A DNA stretch of 64,000 nucleotides, from assembly GCF_019175385.1 (NCBI RefSeq), contig NC_083339.1, positions 46,796,074 through 46,860,073 of the forward strand, written 5' to 3'. This document shows positions 1-11,645 of the stretch, one piece after another (position 1 is the first letter of the stretch; every line of letters begins with the position of its first letter). Made by a program: the position numbers and the translations under genes. This DNA comes from Lycium barbarum. Taxonomy: Eukaryota > Streptophyta > Magnoliopsida > Solanales > Solanaceae. The notes under the pieces are model-generated. The model did no database searches. It saw only the letters and a list, made by a program, of their open reading frames with translations, and was not told the origin of the DNA.

Positions 1-275
1 CGAACGAAAGTTAAGAGACAAGTAAAGGATAGGGTATAGATATTATGAAATGAACTGATGCTAATTTCACTACAGTAAGGGTAGAAGATTCCGATGCGAC
101 GATACGTGGAAAGGAAGGAAAAGTAAGTAAATGGAAGACAAGGAGATAGCAATTATAATGCTTGAAAAGTTATGAAGGGAGGAAAGAAACTTCCCCGAAG
201 TATTACACGAACCCCCCTAAGGTTAATTGAACATTCGAGGACGAATGTTCTTAAGGGGGGGGGGGGGGGGGAGGA
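1..275 (+). mobile_element. 3' end of the internal region of element A (non-coding)
   Basis: This purine-rich stretch has no pol-like reading frame. It ends in the hairpin and G-run that precede a 3' LTR, so it is the 3' untranslated end of an LTR retrotransposon whose body lies left of the window. The other pol-bearing elements here (G, H2) have a chromodomain frame only about 200 bp before their 3' LTR. Because none is visible, A may be non-coding near its end, like D and E. That last point is inference from 275 bp only. Confidence 0.7.
229..275 (+). promoter_or_regulatory. Stem-loop and polypurine tract of element A
   Basis: Positions 229-250 form a 9-bp stem, GAACATTCG with CGAATGTTC, around the loop AGGA. 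A run of 17 G follows at 255-271 and the LTR begins at 276. Polypurine tracts prime plus-strand DNA synthesis. The same hairpin plus G-run occurs before the LTRs at 20781 (minus), 40050 and 58438. Confidence 0.85.
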
Positions 276-3200
276 TGTTATATCCCGTATTTTCGCGCAT
301 TCGGAAATATTCGAAATAATTTTAATTTGTAAGGAATAAGGTCATATGTGATTTGAATTAATATATGTGTGTGTTGTTCATGAAAAATATTGATGTGGAA
401 ACACGGAGGAAAGCCAAGGGACAAAAATTGGAATTTCGGAAACTTGTTTCATGAATTACAAAGTTTAGCCATCAATTGGGCTCAAAAAAAAAAAAGAGAA
501 CAAAAGGCCCAAGATGGTAGGGTGGCCGGCCATGGCCTAGAAAGGGAGGCCCAAGCCCATGTTTTTTTTTAAAATTTGGGCATGTGATGAATTAATAAAG
601 AGAGGTCATCCTTATTCATTTTCAAGAACCTTCAAGAAGATAAAATGGAGAGCAAGACTTAAGGGGATTTCGGCCAAACCCTTGGAAATTCACGATCAAT
701 TTTGAGCTATCAAAAATTAATTTCTTCAAGCAAACTTGCTAATTGAAAGGCGCTTGTTAACGTGGAAGTGTTGTTAGAAGCGTTAGATTGCTCATTTTCT
801 CTATCTACCACTTTAGGCAAGTTGAGAAGTTGAAGAGGAAAGGTGAGTTCTAATCTTGTTTTATGTGTTATAAATGGTTTATATGTGTTGTTGTGTGCTA
901 GAATGGAAGAAATTCATGATAAGAGTCAAGTTGAAGTTGGGTTGTGTGGAAGGTGTTTTGCCGTGTGTGTATGTGATGCTCAAAGTGATGTATTAGCTTT
1001 AGTTGGCATGTTTTGATTGTTGTAGAGTGAAGGAAAGAATGAAAAATCATCTTTGTGTATGGGTGTGGTGTTGGCCGTATGCCCCCCCTTTTGTGTAGTT
1101 GAGAATGAATAAATCGTCGTTAGTATTTAAGTTGTCGTCGTTGTGGATCCTATGAAGAAAAATGCAAGTTTAACGACTCAAAGTGATGTTGTGGTGGTTA
1201 TGGGTTGATTTGGAAATTAATGTGAATTTTATATAATTTTTGTATTTGTTAGGATTGCATTGTTAATGTGTGGATTAATGGTATAAGTCATGAATTTGGA
1301 AGGAATGAATGTGTTATAGTTGAGGTTCTCGGGTTTGGGGCAATTTCGGGTGAGTTGGAGTATTATTTTGGATGTTTAAAAAATTGTGTGAATTGTTTGA
1401 AATGCTCTTGAATGTTGTTGACATGAGTTCGGGCTAGTATTTGAGTGTATAGGCATTGATGTTGGCTTGAAGGTAAGCCATTAAAGTGAACGTAGTGAAT
1501 ATTATTGTATTATGTAGAAAGAGTACTTGATGCTAGAGTGCGTTTTGAATTGGTTATTGATGTTGCTAGATTGGTTGTTGGTGTTATTGTTGATTTGGCC
1601 GAGTTAAATTCTCGGGGTGTTGAATTTATAGGGGAAATGCTGCCGGAATTTCGGTAGACAAATATGAACCTAAATTGAATTGTTAAAAGTTCACAACTCA
1701 CATTTGGCACTTATGACCAATTGTAGGTTTTTGGCGAAACGGAGTTTGATTTTGGACAAGCGTAAGGAGCGCGAAAGGTATGTAAGGCTACCCCATTCCT
1801 TCTTTTGGCATGTCCTAGGTATACTAGGTCGATATCGGAGCCCCGGGGGCAATTCTGTTCATGGAAATCCGAACTTGAAATCGAGTACTATTCATTTCAT
1901 TGAATTGAACCATAAAACTCACATTTTGTTGAAAAGTGATCAAACGTCCGAAACTTTTGTAAATGTAATCAAATCGCTTCGAAACTTCCTTGGATGATTC
2001 TATAGACCTTAATATCCGAGATTCATGTCCGCTACCTCGACTTGATCCGAGGTGGACCCACTATTCCCGAATCCTCCCCTATTGTTCTACTTGGCTTAAG
2101 TCCGTACAATAATTAAAGGAAACTCTTGGTTGTTATCCCGATTACCAAACGATGGTTGTCTTACTATTCCATTGAGTTCTTAATATATATTATGATATGT
2201 ACACGCGATCCTATAAATTATATTTGGTCTGATCCGTAAGATATCCGGGAGTAATTCACTTCTAAAGTGCTAGCTAAATTGTTCCGAGTCTTCCTATGAT
2301 TCTGAATTATATTGATAGAAGTATGCCTGACATGATCCACCTTACGACATGATTGAGTAACGAAATAAGTATAAAGAATTTGTGTCGGAAAGAATATTAT
2401 GAGTCATAATGTCCCCAACTTTCGTGAAGCATGTTGTAAAGAGGATTTTGTAAGTATGATAACACGAATGATGGTTTCACCGAAGCTTGATATATTACGA
2501 TACGTACACATGATTTCGAAAGTTTATTTGATTTCATCCATATGAAGTTGACACGATACCTAAAGACCTATTTGATATATTCCTTAGATGTTAATAAAGA
2601 AAATAAGTGATATAATTAATACCTTGAGATGTAGTGGTGTGTGCGTACGAATCTAAGTTGTACTTAATTTGCTCTATACGTCATCCGAAAGATAGTTGAT
2701 ACGACTAATACTTCGGTTTTGCAAAGATTGACTTCCGAAACATTTATGGAGCGTTCCGTACTTCGAACGCTCGTAACTTTCGTATGCTAGTTCCGATTGA
2801 CCCGAAGCTTGTTTCTGGACCTCCAGATGCCGATAATGTGTTTGCATATAAGTATGTGTGTATCTCGGGTCTTGATTGTGTGCATATGGTTTCGCTCTAC
2901 TCTGTTCGTGCAAGCTTTGATTTGGATTTCACTGAGCCCGGACCGGGATATGTTCTCGTGTGTACTTCTCTGCATTATTCACCGCGTCCCTCTCACTTGC
3001 GGACCGGGGCACGTATATGTACATGATATGATTACGGGGAGGTGTCCAGGATGGCATATGATGACTCCATTCACCGGGTTCCGCAAAAGAGGGTCGGGGC
3101 ACGTTAAATGCATGCATGATACATGACATTGACATACATGGAATATGATTCACCGCGTCCCTTACCAAGGGCCGGGGCACGATACATGAACATTTGATAT

Positions 3201-4003
3201 ATGATGTTAATATATATGATTCCATTTACCGCGTCCCTCACAAAGGGCCGGGGCATGTTATTTGACATATACATATAAGATATACGATCCTGTCATGCAC
3301 ACCCTGAGTCTGGTAGGTAAGCTTTTGGTACACAGGATGATTCACGTATTTATTGTATTTCTTCTGGCATCCGACATCGACATATAAACATGTAGATGAC
3401 TTGTGTGTGGAAGGTAAGCACTCTAGTGTTTTGGATAGCATACTTTCTTTGGTACCGTTGTTCTGGTTATGTTTCTATTTTCTATATTCCATGCTTTACA
3501 TACTCAGTACATATTCCGTACTGACCCCCTTTCTTCGGGGGCTGCGCTTCATGCCACGCAGGTACAGACGCTTACTGTGGTGGTCCGCCAGCCTAGGTAC
3601 ACAGTCTGCTTTTGGGAGTGCTCCTTTGTTCCGGAGCCCACCTTTTTGGTACAGATCCTTCAGTTGTACATATTGTTGTGTTTATGATTATTCTGGGGTA
3701 CGGCGGGGCCCTGTCTCGCCATATGATTTTGTTGTCTGTATTAGGGGCCTGTAGACATGTATGTGGGTTACGGGTCATGTTTTCTCAGAAATTCTTACTT
3801 CGTTTATGTTTGATTCTCCCCTGCATTACGTTAACATAATCGGGTCACGTGTATGATATAAATAACGGGTTAAAGGATATGTTTATAATTTGTACGCACG
3901 AGGTTCATGAAAAAAAATGTAAGTGTAAGAGTGATTCGGTTGGTAAGTATGTACGGGTGCCTATATCGGGCACTAGTCACAGCCACGGGGTTGGGTCGTG
4001 ACA
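276..4003 (+). mobile_element. 3' LTR of element A
   Basis: The LTR starts TGTTATATCCCG after the polypurine tract and ends GGGTCGTGACA directly against the coding sequence of element B. At about 3.73 kb it is the longest in the window. It carries the shared modules in order: TATA-like ATTAATAAAG at 591-600, donor-like GAAAG/GTGAGT with GT at 843, the GGGGAAATGCTGCC box near 1627-1659, a minisatellite at 2929-3262, the triple stem-loop at 3505-3562, and the GGCGGG/CCCGCC-type hairpin at 3702-3720. Its start matches solo LTR K at 59604. Bases 4004-4008 (GTCTA) should be one copy of its target-site duplication; the other copy lies outside the window. Confidence 0.85.
2929..3262 (+). repeat. Minisatellite in LTR A
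   Basis: There are about five degenerate units of 50-65 bp, each with the core CCGCGTCCCTCAC followed by GGGCCGGGGCACG and an AT-rich spacer. The C-rich and G-rich halves can pair. LTR IV carries an expanded version at 10433-10890. Confidence 0.8.
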
Positions 4004-5339
4004 GTCTACACCCGTGGGTGAATCGGTAATAGCTAGCCGAGTATATAGGTATTGTGTGATTGTGATTTGTGATCGTCGTACCATGATTGATTTGAATGAG
4101 CTAGAAATGGTAGATTTTGACATTATTATGGGCATGGATTGGTTGGCTTCTTGTTATGCCAATGTTGATTGCCGAATGAAGATGGTTCGTTTCCTGTTTT
4201 CGGGAGAACCACTCTTAGAATAGAAAGGGAATTCGGCATCACCAAAAGGTAGGTTTATTACCTATCTAAAGGCAAGGAAGATGATCACGAAAGGGTGTAT
4301 TTATCACCTCGTGCGAGTTCAAGATGTAGAAGCTGAGTCGCCGACTCTTCAGTCAGTTCCGGTAGTGAACGAATTTCCGGAGGTGTTCCCGGAAGAGCTT
4401 CCAGGCCTTCCTCCCGAGCGAGAGATAGATTTTGCTATTAATGTGTTGCTAGACACTAAACCTATATCTATTCCTCCCTATAGGATGGCACTCGCAGAGT
4501 TGAAAGAGTTGAAGGAGCAATTAAAAGACTTGCTTGAAAAAGGCTTCATTAGGCCTAGTTCATCCCCGTGGGGAGCACCCGTATTGTTCGTCCGGAAGAA
4601 GGATGACTCTTTGAGAATGTGCATTGATTATTGGCAATTGAATAAAGTGACAATTAAGAACAAGTATCCCCTCCCAAGGATTGATGATTTATTTGATCAA
4701 TTGCAAGGTGCCAAATGGTTTTCAAAGATTGATTTGAGGTCCGGGTATCACCAAGTAAGAGTTAGGGAGAAAGATATCCCTAAGACAGCTTTCAGAACAA
4801 GATATGGCCATTTCGAGTTCCGAGTAATGTCGTTTGGGCTAACTAATGCACCGGCAGTGTTTATGGACTTATTGAACAATGTATTCAGGCCCTTTCTGGA
4901 TTTATTCGTGATTGTATTCATCGATGATATCCTAGTGTATTCTAGATCCGAGGCAGAACATGCGGATCACTTGCGTGTTGTCCTTGGAGTTCTTCGAACT
5001 CGAGAGTTATTCGCGAAGTTTTCCAAATGCGAGTTTTGGTTGAACTCAGTGGCATTTCTAGGCCACATTGTTGCAGCTGACGGTATTCGAGTGGATAGCC
5101 AAAAGATTGAGGCCGTGAAGACCTGGCCAAGACCCACGACCCCTACGGAGGTTCGTAGCTTTTTGGGCTTAGCCGGTTATTACAGAAGATTTGTTGAGGG
5201 TTTCTCTTCTATTTCTGCACCGCTCACCAAGTTGACTCAGAAGTCAACTAAGTTTCAATGGACAGATGCTTGCGAGCGTAGTTTCCAAGAGTTGAAAGAC
5301 CGACTGACTTTAGCCCCAGTCTTGACACTTCCAGAGGGA
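4004..5339 (+). pseudogene. pol: Element B pol fragment: end of protease, RT, start of RNase H region
   Basis: The reading frame covers the C-terminal part of the aspartic protease domain (motif DFDIIMGMDWL) and a nearly complete reverse transcriptase. RT signatures include [32 protein letters not shown] and the catalytic FIDDILVYS near 4917-4943. It then runs through the RT/RNase H connection and stops at LPEG. Both ends are cut: the left by the LTR of element A at 4004, the right by unrelated LTR sequence at 5340. A TAG at 4221 interrupts the frame where related copies have TGG, so the gene is dead even without the truncations. Protein similarity to G (36570-37860) and H1 (51480-52800) is high throughout, so B belongs to the same chromovirus group. 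Confidence 0.92.
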
Positions 5340-7386
5340 AGCATAGTTGTAACTTGGTAACATGAATTGCACGCATGTTGGAATGATGTTGAAATGTTGT
5401 TGAATGCCGTAGGGGCTATTTTTAATTGAAATTTGATGGACTGATTTGAATTAATATTTTGGTTGTTGTAATCATGGATTATGTGATGATAATGAAGGAA
5501 TTTAATGGTTAGAGTTGGAGTTAAAATTGTCGTGTGGCTGCTGTTGTATTTCCCTGAAATTTGCTGAAAAGATTGCATGAAATAAGGTGTAAAAAGTGTA
5601 TATGGGCTGCTTGGTGTGTTGTAAGTGTTCGTTAGAATTTCGGGCATCGTTATGTTATAGTTGGGGGCTGTTTTGATATGTTGTTGTTCTTGTTGAAATA
5701 AAAGAATTGAAGATATGGTTGTGTCCATATGTTATTGTTGGTATTTCTGTGTCAACAGGAGAGCAGTTGGAAATTCGGATAGGCCTATTTACAGGGGAAA
5801 TGCTGCCCAAATTACTCTAGAATTAAGTGTTAGTTTGGAATAAATTGCCTAGTGCCGATGGCTAATGTGTAATACTCGTTGACGTATTTGTAGACCTTGG
5901 GGAGCCCGAGGCGTAGGTTGGATTAGCTTGAGTTGAGTTAGTTTGGAGTGCGTACGAGGTATGTAAAGCTCACTCTTTCCTTCTTTTGGCATGTCCTATG
6001 TATACTAGGTCAAGACTTGAGCCTCGGGAACAATTCTGTCCATCGAAACCCGAGTTTGATTTTGAATACTATTCGTTCAATGTAATTGAACTATAATTCT
6101 TATGTTTTGTTGGAAAAGTGTCTAAACATTCATAACTTCCACAAGCGTATTCGGATTGCTTTGAAACCTTCATGGATGACTGCATAAAGTCCAATGTTGT
6201 AATTTATATCCGCCACCTCGACTTGACCCGAGGTGGGCCCACAAGTTCCGAAACTTCCTTCGTTTGTCTCACTTGAGCTATTCTTGTATGATATAAAAGT
6301 AAGTATTCTGATATTCTGGATAAGGTACTTACCTTCTGTATTTTTCCTGATATACGATTCTTGTGTGATGCATGATTCTGGCATGTGTGACTTATGTTTG
6401 GAAAGTAATAAAGTTGGCACTTGTATTATTGTGTGCACTGTGTGGTATTGACCGCTGGACCCCTGACCGCGGTATGCCGCACTATGTGATGTTGACCGCT
6501 GGACCCCTGACCGCGGTATCTGCGACATTGACCGCTGGACCCCTGACCGCGGTATGTCCGGTTTGGGATGCTAACCGCTGGACACCTGGTCGCGGTATGT
6601 GTGATAGTGACCGCTGGACTCTTGGCCGCGGTAATTGTGTGTTGATTTTTTGTGTGTATCAGTCGGAAATGTTCCTCAAAGGAAAGCAAAGTATTTTGGA
6701 AATTTTGATTGCCGTATTTGTCTTCCGGAACTTTTTATGTATGATTTGTACGTCAGATGCAACACTTTGGTATTTTGGCTATTGTGCTCACCTTCTGTAC
6801 ATTTTACTTCAGTTATGTCTTCGTTTACTGTATTTCATGCTTTGCATACTCAGTACATCTTTCGTACTGACCCCCTTTCTTCGGGGGCTGCGTTTCATGC
6901 CCGCAGGTACAGATTCACATTTTGGTGACCCACCGGCGTAGGATTTCCCTTTTGCTGTTCGGAGTGCTCCCTTTGTTCCGGAGCCGACGTTTTGGGTACA
7001 TACTCTTCTGATATATATGTTTATGTTTATTCAGGGCATGGCGGGGCCCTGTCCCGCCATCTGATTCTGTTGTTCCGTACTAGAGGTCTGTAGACATAGA
7101 CGTGGGAAATGTACAGTTTTGTTTGGACGCGTTGTGTGAATTGCGTTTGGGCGGCCCATCCGCCGTGGCAGCCCTATCGGCTGCATGTATGTATGCTTTG
7201 GTACGTTATGTATAGTATGATAGCCTTGCCGGCTTCTATGCAGTATATATGGTTGTAGGCACCAGTGTGGAGCCATGTCTGATATTCATTTATATACGAG
7301 TCGTCTGTATGCTGAATTTGGTAAATGAGCGCGTAGAGGAGCCCAGTTCGGGCACTAGTCACGGCCTACGGGGATGGGTTGTGACA
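5340..7386 (+). mobile_element. 5'-truncated LTR II
   Basis: The right end is the standard LTR end (GGGTTGTGACA). The left end lacks a TG start and begins in mid-LTR. The first several hundred bases match, in inverse orientation, the part of solo LTR I around 47700-48200, so roughly the first 1 kb is missing. It keeps the GGGGAAATGCTGCC box (5791-5819), a minisatellite (6449-6634), the triple stem-loop (6851-6906) and the fourth hairpin near 7039-7060. Confidence 0.75.
6449..6634 (+). repeat. Minisatellite in LTR II (GACCGCTGG...GACCGCGGTA units)
   Basis: Five units with the core TTGACCGCTGGACCCCTGAC then CGCGGTATG are separated by short variable spacers. Each unit is partly self-complementary (CCGC with GCGG). 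The sequence is unrelated to the minisatellites at the same LTR position in A, C, E or G. Confidence 0.85.
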
Positions 7387-9122
7387 ATGGGCTCCGAATC
7401 AAAAGGAGCACTCTGTAGTAGCAGAAAGTGTGGCCTACAGTGGAGAATCACGAACCTCTGCACCTGCGGGCATGAAACGCAGCCCCCCGAAGAAAGGGGG
7501 GTCAGTACGAAAGATGTACTGAGTAAAGCATAGAGTATAGAAATCCAAACCATAGCCGACATAAAAGAATACAGGGAGTAAATAACGAGTCAGTACATCA
7601 AGGTCCGTACTGCGAATATAAGTAAATGCAAATAAAAATCATGCATAAGGCTCAGGAACGTGGTCACCACTCCGACGCTGGTGCCACAACACAGCATACT
7701 CCAGAAGGTTTCAAATCTCCGAACAACCCCGAACATAACATATCATCACAACATATCATATCATCACAGCATGTCATAAGCCATATCACAACATAACTCC
7801 ATAAACGGAACCCGGCCCTATGGCGAGGTCTCGGGAATCGTAACACATCATACTGCCAAATATATCATAGTACGCACGATTACAAAACCGGCCCGGGAAC
7901 CGGCGAACGATATCATGGTAATAGGCACGAGCAGAGTAGTGCGGAAACCATATGCATATACCCAATTAACTTCCAAGACTCGACTAATAAATACATATAC
8001 ATATATATATATATCGAGATCAGGAAGCTTAAAGTAAGTATCGAGTCTTTCGGAATTAGTATACAAAAGATATGAGCCTTTAAATTTATAAAACTCTCGA
8101 AAAATACCTTATAAGCCATTTTCTGAAAATTTAGTATCATTCACATTAAGGAGCTTTCAAATAACTTATGGAGCAAATCGACGGACCCTTAAATTCATAG
8201 ACAAAAGTCCTCTTTTTATATCATACCAAAAATAGCTCAAGTAAGACAAACGAAGGAAGTCTCGGGACTAGTGGGCCCACCTCGGGTCAAGTCGAGGTGG
8301 CTGACATAAATTACAACGTTAGACACTATAGAGTCATCCACGAAGGGTTCAAAGCGATTCTATCACGTCTGCACAAGTTATGGATGTTTGAACAGTTTTC
8401 CAACAAGACATAAGGTTTATAGTTCAATTATATTGAATGAATAGTACCCAAACTCAGACTCGAATTTCTATGAGCAGAATAACCTCCGAGGCTCAAATCT
8501 CAACCTAGTATATCTAGGACATGCCAAAAGAAAGAAAGGGATAGCTTTACATACCTTTAACTCTCCTTACGGTGGCCCAAACTCAAGTACCGTTTGCTCC
8601 AGAATCTACATTTGGTCAGAATTACCAAATATGAATTTCAAGATTTTAAGAATTCAAGTTTAAATCTATACTTGCCTACCGAAATTTCGGCAGCATCTCC
8701 CCTATAAATTCAACATCCCCGAGTATTTGCTCGGCCATAATATCAACAACAACAACCACAATAATAACAACAATCATAAAAATCACAACAAAACGCATTC
8801 TAACATAAATTTTTCTTCCTTTCTACATAATGTAACACTTCCATTCCAACTTCACACTATCCAACTAATATCAATATTTTCCAAATTCATTAACTAACTC
8901 AAGATTACTCAAACATATCTCAATAGTATTTCAAACAATATTCAAGGATTCAAGCCATTCCGCCAATTACATATTCCATTCGAAACTTCTATAAATGCAA
9001 CGAAACTACCAAATCGCATTGTTTTCTTCCAAGTTCACTAACAACAACCATAATTCACATTTAGAATCTCACTTTCATAATCATATAAAATTTATACTAA
9101 AATCATATAATTTCCCATAACC
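7387..9122 (-). mobile_element. Truncated LTR III, minus orientation
   Basis: Reverse-complement copies of the LTR modules are clear: triple stem-loop at 7464-7521, CCGAAATTTCGG box at 8677-8708, and the conserved GGTATGTAAGG...GGCATG stretch near 8545-8575. About 500 bp of the LTR 3' end is missing on the left, where the piece abuts LTR II. The LTR 5' (promoter) part is missing on the right. The right boundary, where orientation flips, is approximate (about 9110-9130). Confidence 0.7.
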
Positions 9123-11645
9123 ACCTAGTGTATGTATGATGTTGTGTAGAAAGAATGGGTCAATTTTATGAGGTATGTTGGTTGTTGTTGTGACGTATAG
9201 AAATGAGTGGAAATTCATGAAAATATGCATGTAGTTGTTGTGGCCAAATGATGGGGGGGGGGGGGGGGTTGGTAAGTTATGGTGAATTGATTCTACTTGA
9301 CATTTTAGTAGTTGTCGATGTGGATTCTATGTTGAAAATGATGGTTTGGTAACTTGAAAGGAAGTTGCTGACGTGTAGGTCGTTGATCTAGTTCATGAAT
9401 TTGAAAGTAAGGAATGTCTTATTGATGTTTTTATTTAATTTGGAAGGTTGCGGATTGTGTTGTGATAATCGGTTGGAACCTAAATGAAATGCCGTTGAAT
9501 TATGTAAAACAAGTTATTAATGTTAGAATGCATTTTGAGTAAAATGTTGAAGATTGGAGATATGATTGTTGGTATTGTTGTTGAATGTTTGGCCGAGTTA
9601 GACTCTCGGGGATGGTGTATTTACAGGGGAAATGCTGCCAAAATTTTGGCAGATCATAAGTAAATTTATTTGAAAGACTAAGACAAGTGTGTGTGACGAT
9701 GAGTTTAATGATTGTGTGAATTCTTTTGAATGTAGACTAACGAGCTTGGACAATTAAGCATAGCTAATAGGGCGTGGCACAGGTATGTAAGGCTTACCCT
9801 TTCTTTCTTTGGCATGTCCTAGAGCCAAATAAGGTATGATGTGCATCTTGGGGTTATTCTGTTCTGTGATTCTGAGTTTGTTTATGATTCGTATTCACCT
9901 TTTTGATATGTATCCATGATTTCCGAAGATCTATTTGATATGTTTCCGAGGTTGTCTACGATTTTGATTCACTTCTGATATAAGTAAGTCTGATATGATC
10001 GAGCTTATTATATGACTGAATAACGAGATAAGTTGAAAGAATTGTGTTTCTAAAAGAGATCTGTAAGTTTTAATGTCCCTAACTTCCGTAAAAGATCTCG
10101 GATTTACTTTGAAATGTTCGTAAAAGTTTTGTGGTAAAAATGTCTGTAACTTTCACGTACATATGGCTCCAAGAGTTATATTTAATTTGATCCATAACGA
10201 TATCTGAAAAGTACTTGATATGGTTGTTGCTTTGATTTTCCAAAAACGGCTTCTGAAATGTTCACAGAACGTTCTGTACTTCAAACGCTTATAACTTTCT
10301 TATACTAATTCAGATTGACCCGATACTTGTTTATGAGCCATCAGATGTCGGTAAGTGTATGTATCTATTGAGTCTTGATTTATGTGCATATGGTTTCGCA
10401 CTACACTGTTCGTGCAATTCTCAGTAGGTCCATTCACTGCGTCCCGGGCCAGGGTATGTTCTTGTGCGTATTTCTCTGCATTGTTCACCGCGTCCATCTC
10501 GCTTGCGGGCCGGGGCATGTTATGTATATGATAGGATGACATTATGATGTGATGACGGGGTGGTGGCTAGGATGGCACATGATTTATTCACCGCGTCCCG
10601 CAAAAGAGGGTCGGGGCACGTTACATGCATACATGATACATGATGTGGACATATATGATTCTACTTACCGCGTCCCTCACCGAGGGCCGGGGCACGTTAT
10701 ATGTTTACATGATATATGATCTACCGCGTCCCTCACGGAAGGGCCGGGGCACATTATATGCATAGATGATACATGATATTGACCTACATGATACATGATT
10801 CACCGCGTCCCTCACGGGAGGGCCGGGGCACGTTATATTCTTATATGATATATGATTTATCGCGTCCCTCACGGGAGGGCCGGGGCACGTTATATGCATA
10901 TATGATATATGATTCTGTCATGCATGATTTGTGTTTGGAAAGTAAGCATTTTGACATTCGGTACCTTCTGTACATCTTCTGACATAAGATATCGGCATCC
11001 ATGATTTGTGTCTGAAAAATGAACATTCTGATATTCTGGATCTGCACCATTTCTGACATAAGACCTCTGCATACACGATTTGTGATTGGAAAATAAGTGC
11101 TTTGGTAATCTGGATAATGTACTCACTCTTGTACTATTTGCTTCGGATATGGTTCTGTTTTCTGTGTTTCATGCTTTACATACTCAGTACATATTCCGTA
11201 CTGTCCCCCTTTCTTCGGGGGCTGCGTTTCGTGCCGCGCAGGTACACCCAGATGAGTTGAAGCTATTGTAGAAGATGTCCCAGTGGAGATGGCAAGCTCC
11301 ATTTGCTCCTGGAGTGTTGCTGATCCAGAGTTTGTATGATATGCTTTCTGGGTTGACGTTAGAGACTTTGCAGACAAAGTCGTGGGTATAGTATGTCAGT
11401 TTTGTAAGCGGCTCCATCAGCCGATATGTCGTTCCGTATTATGTGATAAACTCTATATGATTACAGATTTTGTCTGATTCAAAAACATCGATAAAAGAAA
11501 GATTTTGAAAGCTTACTATGTATTTCACTTTTATTCGATTTCAGAGCCCGAAGAAATTATGTATGTAATAAGAGTCTGTGGGTTCGCTCGGCTCCGGATA
11601 TGGGGTCGGGTGCCCATCACACCCTAGGGATATTAGGGTGCGACA
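9123..11645 (+). mobile_element. 5'-truncated LTR IV
   Basis: This plus-oriented LTR lacks its promoter part and starts in the region matching about 0.8 kb into a full LTR. It ends at 11645 (GGGTGCGACA), where the minus-strand gag of element C begins. Modules: a G16 run at 9253-9268, the GGGGAAATGCTGCC box at 9621-9652, an expanded minisatellite at 10433-10890, and the triple stem-loop at 11185-11242. The first five bases after it (11646-11650, CATTC) would be its target-site duplication; the partner copy is lost. Confidence 0.7.
10433..10890 (+). repeat. Minisatellite in LTR IV
   Basis: About seven units share CCGCGTCCCTCACGGGAGGG and CCGGGGCACGTTATATG, then an AT-rich spacer, with a 60-65 bp period. 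It is the same family as 2929-3262 but longer and more regular in its last units. Confidence 0.85.

Noticed and set aside
390..572. Short open frames inside LTRs (for example 390-572, 1680-1997, 33895-34188) as genes
   Set aside because: They lie in LTR sequence, are not conserved between LTR copies as proteins, and show no recognisable domain or codon pattern.
4004..5339. Endogenous pararetrovirus
   Set aside because: Domain order with integrase and chromodomain, tRNA-Met primer site and LTRs in the related copies identify Ty3/gypsy retrotransposons.
10433..10890. CRISPR-like regular repeats
   Set aside because: Spacers are similar AT-rich sequence rather than unique, units are degenerate, and the context is a plant LTR; these are minisatellites.
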